A stretch of 22,530 bases of DNA from JACVCS01 sp038328575 (GCA_038328575.1 JBBQMD010000048.1:1-22530), one strand, 5' to 3'. Positions 14,952 through 22,530 are shown, counted from the stretch's first letter. The notes: generated by a model from the letters alone, not told the origin. Numbers and translations are program-made.

Positions 14952-16250
14952 ATGAGTTTCCACCAAACATTCCCCTGTAGTCCACCCGCGAACGCAAACC
15001 TGACCTCGACAGCAACGCCCGCTCCCAGCGCCAATACACTCTCTCCTGTGGCCAAGCCCGCCGAAATCTCCACCTACTTCTACACCGCCAACCGGCCCGG
15101 CGGCGGCACGTCCCTGGGCTTTCGCAACGCCCGCAACCGCCCCCAACTTGCTGAGCAACTCCGCAAGGACAAGCTCATCCTCCGCACCTCCTACGCCGTG
15201 CCCATGGCCTCCGGCAAAGACCGCGGCCTCACCCTCAAAGACCAGGCCGTACTCAACGAACAGCTCGCCCAACTTCTCTCTCGAGGCGTCCCGCTGATCG
15301 AAGCGCTCGAAGTCGTTGCCCAAACCGTCAACGCCGCCGCCCGCCCACGCATCGACAAGCTCCGCGACATGGTCGCCTCCGGCACCAGTTTCTCCGACGC
15401 CGCCGGCTCCGCCGCCGGCCTCGACGCCGTCACCTGCGCCATCTATCGCGCCGCCGAGCGCACCGGCGACCTCGCCGGCGCATCTCGCCAGCTCTCCATC
15501 ACCGCCCGCCGCACGCTCCAGGTCGCCGGTCGCGCCACGACCCTGCTGATCTACCCCGCCATCGTCCTCAGCGTCTCGGTCGTCGTCGCGCTGATCATGC
15601 TCATCTTCATCGTCCCCAAGCTCGGCGAGCAGCTCACCAGCAACAACGCCAGGATCCCCTGGTACACGCAGATCCTCGTCTTCACCGGCAACCTGCTCAG
15701 CGAAAACCTCGCGGTCTTCCTGATCATCGTGACGATCCTGGGCATCATCGCGTTCTTCGCACGCACAAAGATCCTGCACATCGTCACGACGACATCGCGC
15801 AAGCTGCCGCTGATGTCGCCCCTGATCATGGCCCAGGAGTCAGCGCGTTTCTTCGCGGTCATGGCCGCGATGACGCGCTCGGGCGTCCCGCTGGCCGACG
15901 GCCTGGCGGTCGCGAACCAAGCCGTGAGCCACCCGACGCTCAAGTCACAGATGGAGCGCCTGCGCACGCGCCTGGTCGAGGGCGGGCTGCTGCGCACGCT
16001 CATCGAGCAGGTTGACGCTTTGCCCCTGGGCACGCGCAAGCTCCTGATCGCCGCGGAGCGCGCCGGCGACCTTGAGTCCGCGTTCAACTCCCTCGCCGGC
16101 GACATGACCGAAGAAGTCGAACGCCGCAGCGCCCGCCTCTTGGCCATCCTTCAGCCCATGCTGATCATCATCATGTTCGCGATCATCGGCTCGCTACTCA
16201 TGGCCATCCTCGTGCCCATCCTCAACATGAGCGGCAACGTCGGCAACTGA
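14952..16250 (+). CDS. Type II secretion / type IV pilus inner-membrane platform protein (GspF/PilC family)
   Basis: Inner-membrane platform that couples an assembly ATPase to pseudopilus or pilus growth. The 432-aa protein has the duplicated T2SSF layout: domain one with LNEQLAQLLSRGVPLIEALEVVAQT and AAERTGDLAGA, domain two with ESARFFAVMAAMTRSGVPLADGL and AAERAGDLESAF. Membrane helices follow each cytosolic half: IYPAIVLSVSVVVALIMLIF, a second near LAVFLIIVTILGIIAFF, and LIIIMFAIIGSLLMAILVP near the C-terminus. Length fits the family (about 400 aa). ATG 14952 is used; a GTG at 15048 would begin closer to the conserved STYFYTANRPGG start and removes a Thr/Pro-rich leader, so it may be the true start. 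No gspE, gspG or other pilus gene is visible nearby, so it is either at an operon edge or solitary. Confidence 0.93.
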   Translation: MSFHQTFPCSPPANANLTSTATPAPSANTLSPVAKPAEISTYFYTANRPGGGTSLGFRNARNRPQLAEQLRKDKLILRTSYAVPMASGKDRGLTLKDQAVLNEQLAQLLSRGVPLIEALEVVAQTVNAAARPRIDKLRDMVASGTSFSDAAGSAAGLDAVTCAIYRAAERTGDLAGASRQLSITARRTLQVAGRATTLLIYPAIVLSVSVVVALIMLIFIVPKLGEQLTSNNARIPWYTQILVFTGNLLSENLAVFLIIVTILGIIAFFARTKILHIVTTTSRKLPLMSPLIMAQESARFFAVMAAMTRSGVPLADGLAVANQAVSHPTLKSQMERLRTRLVEGGLLRTLIEQVDALPLGTRKLLIAAERAGDLESAFNSLAGDMTEEVERRSARLLAILQPMLIIIMFAIIGSLLMAILVPILNMSGNVGN

Positions 16251-16301
16251 AAGGCGGCGGTGAGCCTCCAGCCGACAGCGATCAGCAAGACCAGCCCACA
16301 C

Positions 16302-16332
16302 TTCGAGGCGCGCGGCAGTCGCGCGCCTCGAA
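16302..16332. terminator. Hairpin between convergent genes, probable bidirectional terminator
   Basis: Perfect 13-bp inverted repeat TTCGAGGCGCGCG/CGCGCGCCTCGAA with a 5-nt loop. It is 51 bases after the gspF stop and 44 bases after the end of the anti-sigma gene on the other strand. No T tract follows on either strand, so efficient intrinsic termination is not certain. Confidence 0.6.
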
Positions 16333-16376
16333 TGTGCAATGTGAAAATGTCCGCTGTGCGCTGCAGCCGCCGCCGC

Positions 16377-17522
16377 TCACTTCGGAATCGCGTGCTCGCT
16401 CGCGGTTGACTCCAACACCCCCGGCGTGCCCGTCTCCGTCGGCGTCATCTTCGAAGCTTGCTCGATGGTCTCAGTCGCCGTCGTCGGCGCCACCGCCGTG
16501 ACATCTTCGCCACTGGTCACCACCACGCCGCCGTTGCGCTCGATCGTGATCAGGAACCGCGACGCGTAGCTCACCTTCACCGCAGGCGTGAACGGCACCA
16601 GCGTCACCGACTCGCTCTCGCTCACGCGAAACGTGCCGCCTGACACCGGGAACTTCTCGTCTCGCAGCGCATCGACCACCCACAACTGATAGACATCGCC
16701 CGGCGTGGTGATCGCTGCCAGCGACGTCAAATGAAGCATCCCCTTCTGGCTGTCGCCAGACCAGATCACATCACCCAGCGCCTGCGGCACGCTCACACGG
16801 TCCGGCGAAAAACTCGCCGACGCCAGGATCGGCACCGTCACCACGTCCGCGCTGCCCTTGAACGCCGCGCGCACGATCTCGGCTCGCGCCTCGCGCGCTG
16901 ACTTCGTTCGGATCAACTCAATCAGTGATCGCGTCGCATCGGCGCTCTGCCGAGGGCCGGCCTCAAACCCGCCCGCTGGCATCATCGCGATTCCGCCCGC
17001 GCCCGGCGCAACATCGTTCTGATTGCTCAACTTCGTGCTGATCGCAAACGTCAGGCACGCCGCGGCCGCCACCCAGCCGCCCCACGTCCGCACGCCCGCC
17101 AGCACATCGCCACGCTCGCCACGACGCGCCCGCACGCCATCATCCAGCCCCACCAGCGTCAGCTTCTGCGAGCCGCGCGGCTGCATCACCTCATCGCCCG
17201 GTGTCCGCTGCTGACGCGACCACATCTGCCCAGACGCCAGCACGCGCTGCCGCAGCGCCTCGGGCATCGCCAGCGTCGCGCGAATCTCCCCAGCGCTCAG
17301 CGCCAGGTCCGCCGCCGCCGCCGCCCTCTCAAAGCTCTCATCCAGCGAGATCCGCAACTGATCCGCGATCAGCTCAAGCTCCGCCTCTTCGTGCGCCGGC
17401 AGGCCCACCGTCGCGCGATCGATCAACAGCTCCTGCATCCGCGTCCGCAGCGCCGCCTCATTCGCACCGCCCCCGCCCGCTGGGCGCTGGCCTGAGTTCG
17501 AGTTGGGTCCGCGCGTCGTCAT
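16377..17522 (-). CDS. Anti-sigma factor, RskA/anti-sigma-K-like
   Basis: A 381-aa membrane-anchored regulator expected to bind and hold the ECF sigma factor encoded just upstream. The N-terminal cytosolic part (20-110, LRTRMQELLIDRATVGLPAHEEAELELIADQL and following helices) is an anti-sigma-type helical domain without a zinc motif. A single membrane helix lies near 147-163 (WGGWVAAAACLTFAIST). The outer part from about 245 to 345 matches the RskA C-terminal domain: GDVIWSGDSQKGMLHLTSLAAITTPGDVYQLWVVD and SRFLITIERNGG. A Thr-rich tail ends the protein. ATG 17522 is the sensible start; the frame reaches 17564 in a stretch with no better signal. It follows the sigma gene after 96 bases on the same strand, the usual order of such pairs. 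The inducing signal is unknown. Confidence 0.88.
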   Translation of the reverse strand: MTTRGPNSNSGQRPAGGGGANEAALRTRMQELLIDRATVGLPAHEEAELELIADQLRISLDESFERAAAAADLALSAGEIRATLAMPEALRQRVLASGQMWSRQQRTPGDEVMQPRGSQKLTLVGLDDGVRARRGERGDVLAGVRTWGGWVAAAACLTFAISTKLSNQNDVAPGAGGIAMMPAGGFEAGPRQSADATRSLIELIRTKSAREARAEIVRAAFKGSADVVTVPILASASFSPDRVSVPQALGDVIWSGDSQKGMLHLTSLAAITTPGDVYQLWVVDALRDEKFPVSGGTFRVSESESVTLVPFTPAVKVSYASRFLITIERNGGVVVTSGEDVTAVAPTTATETIEQASKMTPTETGTPGVLESTASEHAIPK

Positions 17523-17618
17523 TCGTTCAGCCAATCCGCGTCGCAAAAAGTCGCTTGAAACCACTCGCCACTCTGCCTCAAGCCCTGAACGCCAGGGTCT
17601 TTCTCACGTCGCGTTCAC

Positions 17619-18227
17619 TCACGCGTCATCGTCACCCTCTGGTGTCTTCGCCAGATTTGGCGTCATGGCTTCACGCAACGCAATTAATCCACGCCGAACA
17701 TGCGTTTTCACCGTGCCCAAAGGCATACCCAGCAAACTGCTGATCTGCTCGTGCGACATCCCCTGACAAATAGAAAGCCGAATGACAGTCTGCTGTTCGG
17801 GTCTCAACGTCCGCAAAAGCTCGATCGCGCGCCGTGAATCTTCCCCAAGGCTCCCCACCCCGCCAACTTCCGACGGATCCCCGTCATCTGACCCCGCCGC
17901 CGCCACCCCATGCAACACTTCGCCATCCACCCGCGGCATATGCCTTCTCATCGCCCTGCGCCGCCGATCGATCAAACGCCGTCGCGTCACCATCGCGACA
18001 AACGTCTCCTCGCTGCCCAGCGTCGGATCAAACCGCGCGCCCGCCTGCCAGATCGCCGTGAACACTTCCTGCACCGCGTCTTCAACCTCGCTCTGCTCAA
18101 AGCAGAATCGCCGCGCCAGCGAGTACACCAGCCCGCCGTAACGGTCCAGCAACTCGCCCATCGCCACGGGGTCGCCATCTGCTACACGCTGAAGAAGACT
18201 GCCATTCAAAGCGTTGAAAACTCGCAA
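17619..18227 (-). CDS. ECF RNA polymerase sigma factor (SigK-like)
   Basis: A 202-aa ECF sigma factor that would direct RNA polymerase to a stress or envelope regulon under control of the adjacent RskA-like protein. Region 2 lies at about 24-92 (LLDRYGGLVYSLARRFCFEQSEVEDAVQEVFTAIW, then the basic RRRLIDRRRRAMRRH). Region 4 is at about 135-188 (LRPEQQTVIRLSICQGMSHEQISSLLGMPLGTVKTHVRRGLIALR), a clear helix-turn-helix. The linker between them is Gly/Asp-rich. The start is TTG at 18227, since no ATG precedes region 2 in frame; a TTG at 18209 is possible. TATAGT lies about 16 bases before the TTG, so the mRNA leader may be very short. The acidic C-terminus EGDDDA is unremarkable. Confidence 0.93.
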   Translation of the reverse strand: MRVFNALNGSLLQRVADGDPVAMGELLDRYGGLVYSLARRFCFEQSEVEDAVQEVFTAIWQAGARFDPTLGSEETFVAMVTRRRLIDRRRRAMRRHMPRVDGEVLHGVAAAGSDDGDPSEVGGVGSLGEDSRRAIELLRTLRPEQQTVIRLSICQGMSHEQISSLLGMPLGTVKTHVRRGLIALREAMTPNLAKTPEGDDDA

Positions 18228-18332
18228 GAGGAACCGAGCCGGGACTATAGGTGAATCGCGGCGGAAGCAGCATCAAGCGGACAAGCCCGAGTGCGACCAA
18301 GACCACCCCCACCCCGCTGGCGCCCGCCTCCA

Positions 18333-18389
<57 letters not shown>

Positions 18390-18404
18390 GTCCCCCAAAC
18401 GACA

Positions 18405-18435
18405 CGCGGCCCCGCCGAACTTCGGCGGGGCCGCG
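18405..18435 (-). terminator. Strong GC hairpin, terminator of the fasciclin gene
   Basis: Perfect 15-bp inverted repeat CGCGGCCCCGCCGAA/TTCGGCGGGGCCGCG around a single central base. It lies 44 bases downstream of the fasciclin stop. On the minus strand it is followed by TGTCGTTTGGGG, only moderately T-rich. Confidence 0.8.
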
Positions 18436-18479
18436 CATTTTCAATCATGCAACTCGCTCGCGTGTGCGAGCGCTCGGAA

Positions 18480-19055
18480 TCAGTTGCTCTTCTTCTCGGG
18501 CTTCGACTCGCCCTTCTTGTCGGCCGCCGGCGGGATGATCACGCTGTCGATCACATGGATCACGCCGTTGGACGCGACGATGTCGGTCTTGGTGACGTTG
18601 GCCATGCCCTGCTTGTTACCAACGGAGACCTTGCCGTCCTTGACCTCGATCATGAACGCAGTACCTTGGACGGTCTTGGGGCTCTCGCCCGCCTTGACGT
18701 CCTTGGCCATGACCTTGGTCGGCACGACGTGGTAGGTCAGCACGCTCTTAAGGAGCTCTTTGTCTTTGCCCAGGGCCGCCATGGTCTCGGCGGAGACCTT
18801 CTTGAACGCGTCGTTGGTCGGCGCGAAGACGGTGAACTCGCCCTTCTTCAACGCGTCAACGAGGCCCGCGTCCTTGATCAGGCCCACGAGCGTCGAGAAC
18901 TGCGGGTCAGAGGCCGCAGTGTCCACGATGTCGAGCGTCCTCTTGACCTCAGGAGCCTTCGGTGCGCTGGGCATCGCGGGGGCCGCGGGCTCAGCCGCGA
19001 GGACCATGGTCGAAAGACAAGCCACACCCAACAGCGCAATCACGTTCTTGTTCAT
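18480..19055 (-). CDS. Secreted fasciclin (FAS1) domain protein
   Basis: A 191-aa exported protein with one FAS1 domain, expected to act in adhesion or as a matrix or surface protein. The signal peptide is MNKNVIALLGVACLSTMVLAAE, followed by a short Pro/Ala linker. The FAS1 core runs from about 40 to 175: TLDIVDTAASDPQFSTLVGLIKDAGL, FTVFAPTNDAFKKV (the H1 FAS1 motif), VLTYHVVPTKV (the conserved YHVV) and TDIVASNGVIHVIDSVIIP (the H2 motif). The tail is charged (DKKGESKPEKKSN). ATG 19055 has AGGAG 7 bases upstream. Length equals typical single-domain bacterial FAS1 proteins. A strong terminator follows. Confidence 0.95.
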   Translation of the reverse strand: MNKNVIALLGVACLSTMVLAAEPAAPAMPSAPKAPEVKRTLDIVDTAASDPQFSTLVGLIKDAGLVDALKKGEFTVFAPTNDAFKKVSAETMAALGKDKELLKSVLTYHVVPTKVMAKDVKAGESPKTVQGTAFMIEVKDGKVSVGNKQGMANVTKTDIVASNGVIHVIDSVIIPPAADKKGESKPEKKSN

Positions 19056-19244
19056 ACGAAAACTCCTGCCGCAACGCGGCGACCACCACACCAGCCACGC
19101 GACACAACGCCCGCAGCGTTCCCCGCCCTGCGCGAGTTCGCACCACCCACCCACCCGGATTCAGAACCGCTCACCCCAAACCTCGCACCGCCCGATCCCT
19201 CGACCCCCCGATCCCGTCCCCTGCCCCTCCCCCATAAATCCATC

Positions 19245-19268
19245 GATCCCTAGATCCCTCGATCCCTC
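19245..19268 (+). repeat. Octanucleotide tandem repeat GATCCCT(A/C) x3
   Basis: Three consecutive units GATCCCTA, GATCCCTC, GATCCCTC. Related words (CGATCCCTCG, CCGATCCCG) occur at 19194-19215. The repeats lie between the end of the SDR gene and the start of the fasciclin gene. Confidence 0.8.
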
Positions 19269-19283
19269 CGCCCTTTTCCGCCC

Positions 19284-20126
19284 TCACACCCCTTCCCGCG
19301 ACCTCACCATCTTCCGCAACGCAAAGTCCCCCATCCCCGGCCACATCGAGCTCACGCTCATCGCCACCCGGATCATCCCGCCCCGCCACCCCGGCCAAAC
19401 CTCCGCCCGCGGCCTCCTCAAACACGCCACCGTCCGCTCCGCGACAAACCCCGGCGTCTGCGTCATCCACCCGGGCGTGCTGTGCGACAGCTTCTCGCTC
19501 CCGCTCAGCTCCTTCACCTTGTCAAACAACTCCGTCGATGTCGTGATCGGGTGTACCGTGCTCACCGCGATGCCCCGAGGGCGCAGCTCAAGCCGCATCG
19601 CCTGCCCAAGGTGGTGCTGCGCCGACTTGGTCGCGCTATATGCGCCGTAGTACGGGATCGGCTGGAGCGACAAACATGACGAGCAGATCAACACGTGCCC
19701 GCGAAGCGCCGCGCGGTCCGCCGACTCCGCCGCCATCCGCGCCACCCCCGCCCGCACCAGGCTTGTCGTCCCAAACAGATTTGTCTCGAAGATCGCCCGC
19801 AGCTCCGCCTCGGTCATCTGCAAAAACGACTTCTCGATCCCATACCCCGCGTTGGCGTAGACGCAATACACCGGGCCGAACTCGCCAAACGCCCGCTCCA
19901 CCAGCTCCACGCACTGCGCCGAATCGCTCACATCTGTCTTCACCGCGATCGCCCGCCCGCCCTCGCTGCTGATCGTCTTCACCAGCGCGTTCAGCTTCTC
20001 CACTCGCCGCGCACCCATTGCCACGCTCATCCCCGCGCGGGCGCACGCGACCGCCGTCGCGGCTCCAATTCCAGAGCTTGCGCCGCTGATCACAATCACC
20101 TTGCCCCGAAGTTCGATCTTGCCCAT
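19284..20126 (-). CDS. Short-chain dehydrogenase/reductase (SDR)
   Basis: A 280-aa classical SDR; NAD(P)-dependent oxidoreductase of unknown substrate. The cofactor motif GASSGIG is at 15-21, NAG at 92-94, the structural Asn at N116 (ETNLFG), the catalytic Ser in LICSSCLSL near 150, and YSATK (163-167) supplies Tyr163 and Lys167. After the core an extra 80 residues contain several Trp and Met (WPGWRGGMIRVAMSVSSMWPGMGDFALRKM), a hydrophobic or membrane-facing end seen in some SDRs acting on lipids. The ATG at 20126 begins MGKIELRGKVIVISG, the usual spacing before the first strand; an ATG at 20132 is only two codons upstream. No neighbour suggests a pathway. Confidence 0.93.
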   Translation of the reverse strand: MGKIELRGKVIVISGASSGIGAATAVACARAGMSVAMGARRVEKLNALVKTISSEGGRAIAVKTDVSDSAQCVELVERAFGEFGPVYCVYANAGYGIEKSFLQMTEAELRAIFETNLFGTTSLVRAGVARMAAESADRAALRGHVLICSSCLSLQPIPYYGAYSATKSAQHHLGQAMRLELRPRGIAVSTVHPITTSTELFDKVKELSGSEKLSHSTPGWMTQTPGFVAERTVACLRRPRAEVWPGWRGGMIRVAMSVSSMWPGMGDFALRKMVRSREGV

Positions 20127-20213
20127 GTGCATGCGAGTGTACCCGCCCACGCGCCATTCACACGCCGAGCCATCGCGCCAGCATCTTCAACTTCACACAC
20201 CGCCAAGAAAACA

Positions 20214-20243
20214 CGCGGCCCGCCGAAAACTCGACGGGCCGCG
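20214..20243 (-). terminator. Rho-independent terminator of the thioredoxin-like gene
   Basis: A 13-bp stem CGCGGCCCGCCGA/TCGACGGGCCGCG with one G-U pair on the RNA and a 4-nt loop, followed on the minus strand by TGTTTTCTTGG. It is 67 bases after the stop codon. Its stem resembles that at 18405-18435. Confidence 0.85.
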
Positions 20244-20309
20244 TGCGTTGTTCATGTCTTCAGATTTCGATCTCGTTCAGTGACTGCTCAACGCGGGCTC
20301 GACCACTCC

Positions 20310-21554
20310 TCAGCCACGCTTCTTCAACGCCGCGGCTTCCGCCTCGCGACGAGCCTTCACGCCCGGGTCGCGCTCAAGGATCGACTCGAGCACCACCTGG
20401 AACTCCGGCTGCAGCGGGCTGCCCATCCAGCGCACCACACCATCGGAGCTGATGAGGTACACCGTCGGCAGCGCCTGAACCTGGAGCTGGTCGGAAATCT
20501 TCTTTTCCGTGTCCCAGGCATGCACCATCTCGGTGTCCTTCTTGCGCAGGAAACGCTCGACATCGATCTTCATCTCGTTGTAGCCGCTGATGCCGATGGC
20601 CACCACGTCTTCGCGATACTTCGCCTGGAGATACTCGATCGTCGGCTTGGCACGAATGCACGGCGGGCACCACGTCCCCCAGAAATCCACCAGCATGACG
20701 CGCCCGCGCGTGTCGGGCACCTCGCCCTTCAGCCAGACTTCTTCGGCCCCGAACTTCACCGGCCACTTCTGGCCCTGAATGTCGTTGGCCATGCTCTGCA
20801 CCAGTTCCTTATTGTTCTTCTTCGGCCAGAGCAGCGCCTCGAACGCCGCGTCCTCTGGAATCTTGAACGTGACCGTCAGCTTCTCGCCCGGCCTGACTAC
20901 GTTCTTGGCCTCGCGCGTCATCGCGGACTTATCGCGGGCCGTCTTCTCGTTGCTGGCGATCACACCCAGGCGGCCCTTGGCCTCCTCGGTCGTCTCCTTG
21001 AGCAGTGCCTCAGCCGCCGCGTTGACCGAGCCGATCTCGACATCCGCGAAGCGAAGCTGGCCGGCGCGATCGATGAAGTACACCTCGGGGTTCTGGTCGC
21101 TCTTGAGCGATCTGCGGAACTCGCCCTTCTCGTCGTGAGCGATCAGCGTCTTGACGCCACGCTCGCTGGCGAGCTTCATGCCCTCATCCCACATCTTCGC
21201 GTCGTGAGCCGCGATGACCACGAGCTGGCCCTTGCTGGACTCGCTGAGCGCCGCCAGTTGCTGCGCCGCCTGCAAGGACGTGGGACGCCAGTTGGCCCAC
21301 ATCACCACCGCGACCACCTTGTCCCTCAGCGCCTCGGCGCTGGGGGCCTCGCCGTTCTGCCACTTGCTGAGCTTGTTCAGCGTGGTGACATCAAACGGAG
21401 TGAGCTCCATCTTGTTGAGCGTGACGCGCTTCTCGCCGACGCCGTCGCGCCGGATCTCCGGCTGATCCACATCGCGCGTCGTTGTGCCGACAGCCAGGGT
21501 GGTTCCCGCAAACGCAAGCGCGGCCAAAGCCGACACCATCATCGATCGCTTCAT
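20310..21554 (-). CDS. TlpA-like exported protein with two thioredoxin-like domains
   Basis: A 414-aa exported thiol-disulfide protein. The signal peptide is MKRSMMVSALAALAFAGTTLA. The C-terminal domain (about 270-395) is a full TlpA/ResA thioredoxin: VMLVDFWGTWCPPCIRAKPTIEYLQ with C296/C299, and the cis-Pro363 in ALPTVYLISSDG. The N-terminal domain (about 55-190) has the same fold signs (VVAVVMWANWRPTSLQAAQQL, PEVYFIDRAGQLRFADVEIG), but its active site WxxxC is WRPTS (89-93), without either cysteine. It is thus a pseudo-thioredoxin domain, possibly for substrate binding. Likely roles are disulfide reduction for cytochrome c maturation or redox repair outside the cytoplasm. ATG 21554 has GAGGAG 5 bases upstream. 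A terminator follows. Confidence 0.93.
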   Translation of the reverse strand: MKRSMMVSALAALAFAGTTLAVGTTTRDVDQPEIRRDGVGEKRVTLNKMELTPFDVTTLNKLSKWQNGEAPSAEALRDKVVAVVMWANWRPTSLQAAQQLAALSESSKGQLVVIAAHDAKMWDEGMKLASERGVKTLIAHDEKGEFRRSLKSDQNPEVYFIDRAGQLRFADVEIGSVNAAAEALLKETTEEAKGRLGVIASNEKTARDKSAMTREAKNVVRPGEKLTVTFKIPEDAAFEALLWPKKNNKELVQSMANDIQGQKWPVKFGAEEVWLKGEVPDTRGRVMLVDFWGTWCPPCIRAKPTIEYLQAKYREDVVAIGISGYNEMKIDVERFLRKKDTEMVHAWDTEKKISDQLQVQALPTVYLISSDGVVRWMGSPLQPEFQVVLESILERDPGVKARREAEAAALKKRG

Positions 21555-21671
21555 AACAACTCCTCATTCCATCGCAACGACGTGTATCACCCCATCCCGC
21601 CACGACTTCTATACGTGAGTCTACCCAGATCAGATGTCCGCTCGGGCCTCGCAGTGACAAATGTTTACCAA

Positions 21672-21726
21672 GAACGCCTCACCAGGCCGCACTCGCGCAG
21701 CAGGCGAAGATCGCCATGAGGCGTTC
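21672..21726. terminator. Long-range inverted repeat, possible terminator or structured leader
   Basis: Perfect 10-bp arms GAACGCCTCA (21672-21681) and TGAGGCGTTC (21717-21726) enclose 35 bases that contain further GC-rich pairing potential. It lies 57 bases after the RNA methyltransferase stop and 118 bases before the thioredoxin-like gene. It may terminate the former, or be part of the leader of the latter. Confidence 0.5.
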
Positions 21727-21782
21727 GTGTTCTGATTGGATCTTCTAGAAGACTTAGACCAACGCCTGTGATTGCGAACGCT

Positions 21783-22530
21783 TTACAAATCGGGCTGCGG
21801 GGGTGGAGTTGCCAGCCGCGAGAGCGCGATTGCCGCGCTCACGTTGACATTCAGCGAGTCCACGCCGGGTGCCATCGGGATAATCACCAGTTGATCGCAT
21901 ACTTCTAGAAGACCCCTGGTAAGCCCTGGACCCTCCGAGCCCAAGACAATCGCGACACGCTCGCCTCGCGCCCGCGCCTCGCCCGCGACGGCGTCGAGCG
22001 TGGTCGCGCCCGAACAAATCGCCATCGCCAGTACCCGTATCCCAGCCTCCCGAGCCCGCAAAATCACCCCCGGCCACTCCGCCGCCCGCGCCCACGGCAC
22101 GTGTAGAACACACCCCACCGATACCCGCAGTGACTTTCGATACAGCGGATCCGCGCAGCGCGGCGACAGGATCACGCCCGCCGCGCCGAGAGCCGCGGCG
22201 GAGCGAAAGACGCTTCCGACATTGTCGTGATTCGTCAGGTCTTCCAGAATCACCAGCGGTCGGTCGGGGTGACAGAGCGCGAAGAGTTCGTCGATGGTGC
22301 GCTCCGGCGGACGGGCGCCGAGCGAGAGCAAGCCGCGGTGTAGATGAAAGCCCACGAGCTCCTCGAGCGCGGCGTTCGGAAGCACGAACACCCGAGTCTG
22401 CTCCGGCAAACCTTCGAGCTTCGGCCTCATGGCGTCCAGCCGGTGGGACGAGAGCAAGACCGAGAGCACGCGGACTCGGCTGGTCAGCAGCATGTCGAAC
22501 ACGACCTCGCCCTCGGCCATGAATCGGGCC
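21783..22530 (-). CDS. SpoU/TrmH-family RNA 2'-O-methyltransferase (5' end off window)
   Basis: SPOUT-fold methyltransferase that transfers a methyl group from SAM to a ribose 2'-OH in tRNA or rRNA. All three SpoU motifs are present, numbered from the Met at 22520: motif 1 NVGSVFRSAAALG (100-112), motif 2 LGSEGPGL (193-200) and motif 3 IIPMAPGVDSLNVNVSAAIAL (213-233). HRGLL (61-65) is the domain-linker element shared with RlmB/TrmH-type enzymes. The frame stays open to the window edge as A-R-F before MAEGEVVF, and that phrase corresponds to the internal xFxxEG motif of the N-terminal substrate-binding domain, so the true start lies beyond 22530. The Pro-rich end PPPQPDL is short. The exact RNA target cannot be told. 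Confidence 0.93.
   Translation of the reverse strand, partial: ARFMAEGEVVFDMLLTSRVRVLSVLLSSHRLDAMRPKLEGLPEQTRVFVLPNAALEELVGFHLHRGLLSLGARPPERTIDELFALCHPDRPLVILEDLTNHDNVGSVFRSAAALGAAGVILSPRCADPLYRKSLRVSVGCVLHVPWARAAEWPGVILRAREAGIRVLAMAICSGATTLDAVAGEARARGERVAIVLGSEGPGLTRGLLEVCDQLVIIPMAPGVDSLNVNVSAAIALSRLATPPPQPDL

Noticed and set aside
14397..15779. Long minus-strand extension of the PEP-CTERM frame, rich in Asp/Glu/Gly
   Set aside because: It is antisense to gspF and arises from high-GC codon bias; the signal peptide and ribosome binding site fix the true start at 14396.
21741..21752. TCTTCTAGAAGA palindrome and a similar TTCTAGAAGA within the RNA methyltransferase gene near 21904
   Set aside because: A 12-bp palindrome with one partial second copy inside a coding region is weak; chance cannot be excluded.

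Overview
The window looks like an ordinary chromosomal stretch from a planctomycete, most likely class Phycisphaerae. This is inferred from the very high GC content, short exported proteins with a variant PEP-CTERM tail (13740-14396), a membrane protein with two CxxC...CPEC zinc ribbons (4700-6100) of a kind common in planctomycetes, an ECF sigma/anti-sigma pair, and many short intergenic tandem repeats. No species can be named from the sequence alone. I count 21 protein-coding genes, one of them a 20-residue lysine-rich peptide. Two genes run off the window ends. I saw no rRNA, tRNA, CRISPR array, intact insertion sequence or phage gene.

Layout. 1-3120: three minus-strand genes (tandem-FKBP isomerase, Amidohydro_3 hydrolase, DUF2470/PNPOx-like protein), preceded by a heptanucleotide array. 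3377-3657: a compact minus-strand unit of palindrome, strong ribosome binding site, lysine-rich micro-gene and terminator. 3822-7069: plus-strand dapB, zinc-ribbon membrane protein and metallophosphoesterase. 7223-9077: minus-strand MBL-fold protein and SAM methyltransferase, overlapping by 11 bases. 9078-9395: intergenic block of degenerate repeats and REP-like palindromes. 9396-10931: divergent coaD and pdxJ. 10968-12329: Fic protein with its own promoter and operator candidate. 12420-14396: threonine-dehydrogenase-like gene and PEP-CTERM protein. 14952-16250: an orphan GspF/PilC platform protein. 16377-18227: ECF sigma factor followed by its RskA-like anti-sigma factor. 18334-18389: a second copy of the heptanucleotide array. 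18480-22530: fasciclin protein, SDR oxidoreductase, TlpA-like thioredoxin and a SpoU-family RNA methyltransferase.

The genes are mostly housekeeping (lysine/peptidoglycan, CoA and pyridoxal-phosphate synthesis, RNA modification) mixed with envelope and export functions (FKBP, fasciclin, TlpA, PEP-CTERM, GspF). I did not find a convincing new multi-gene system. The items most worth a second look are: the 20-aa lysine-rich gene with its palindromic leader; the two identical heptamer arrays sitting about 105 bases upstream of two unrelated genes; three enzymes whose hallmark metal or redox residues are replaced (TDH-like structural zinc site, MBL metal site, first thioredoxin domain); and the palindromic operator candidate in front of the Fic gene.
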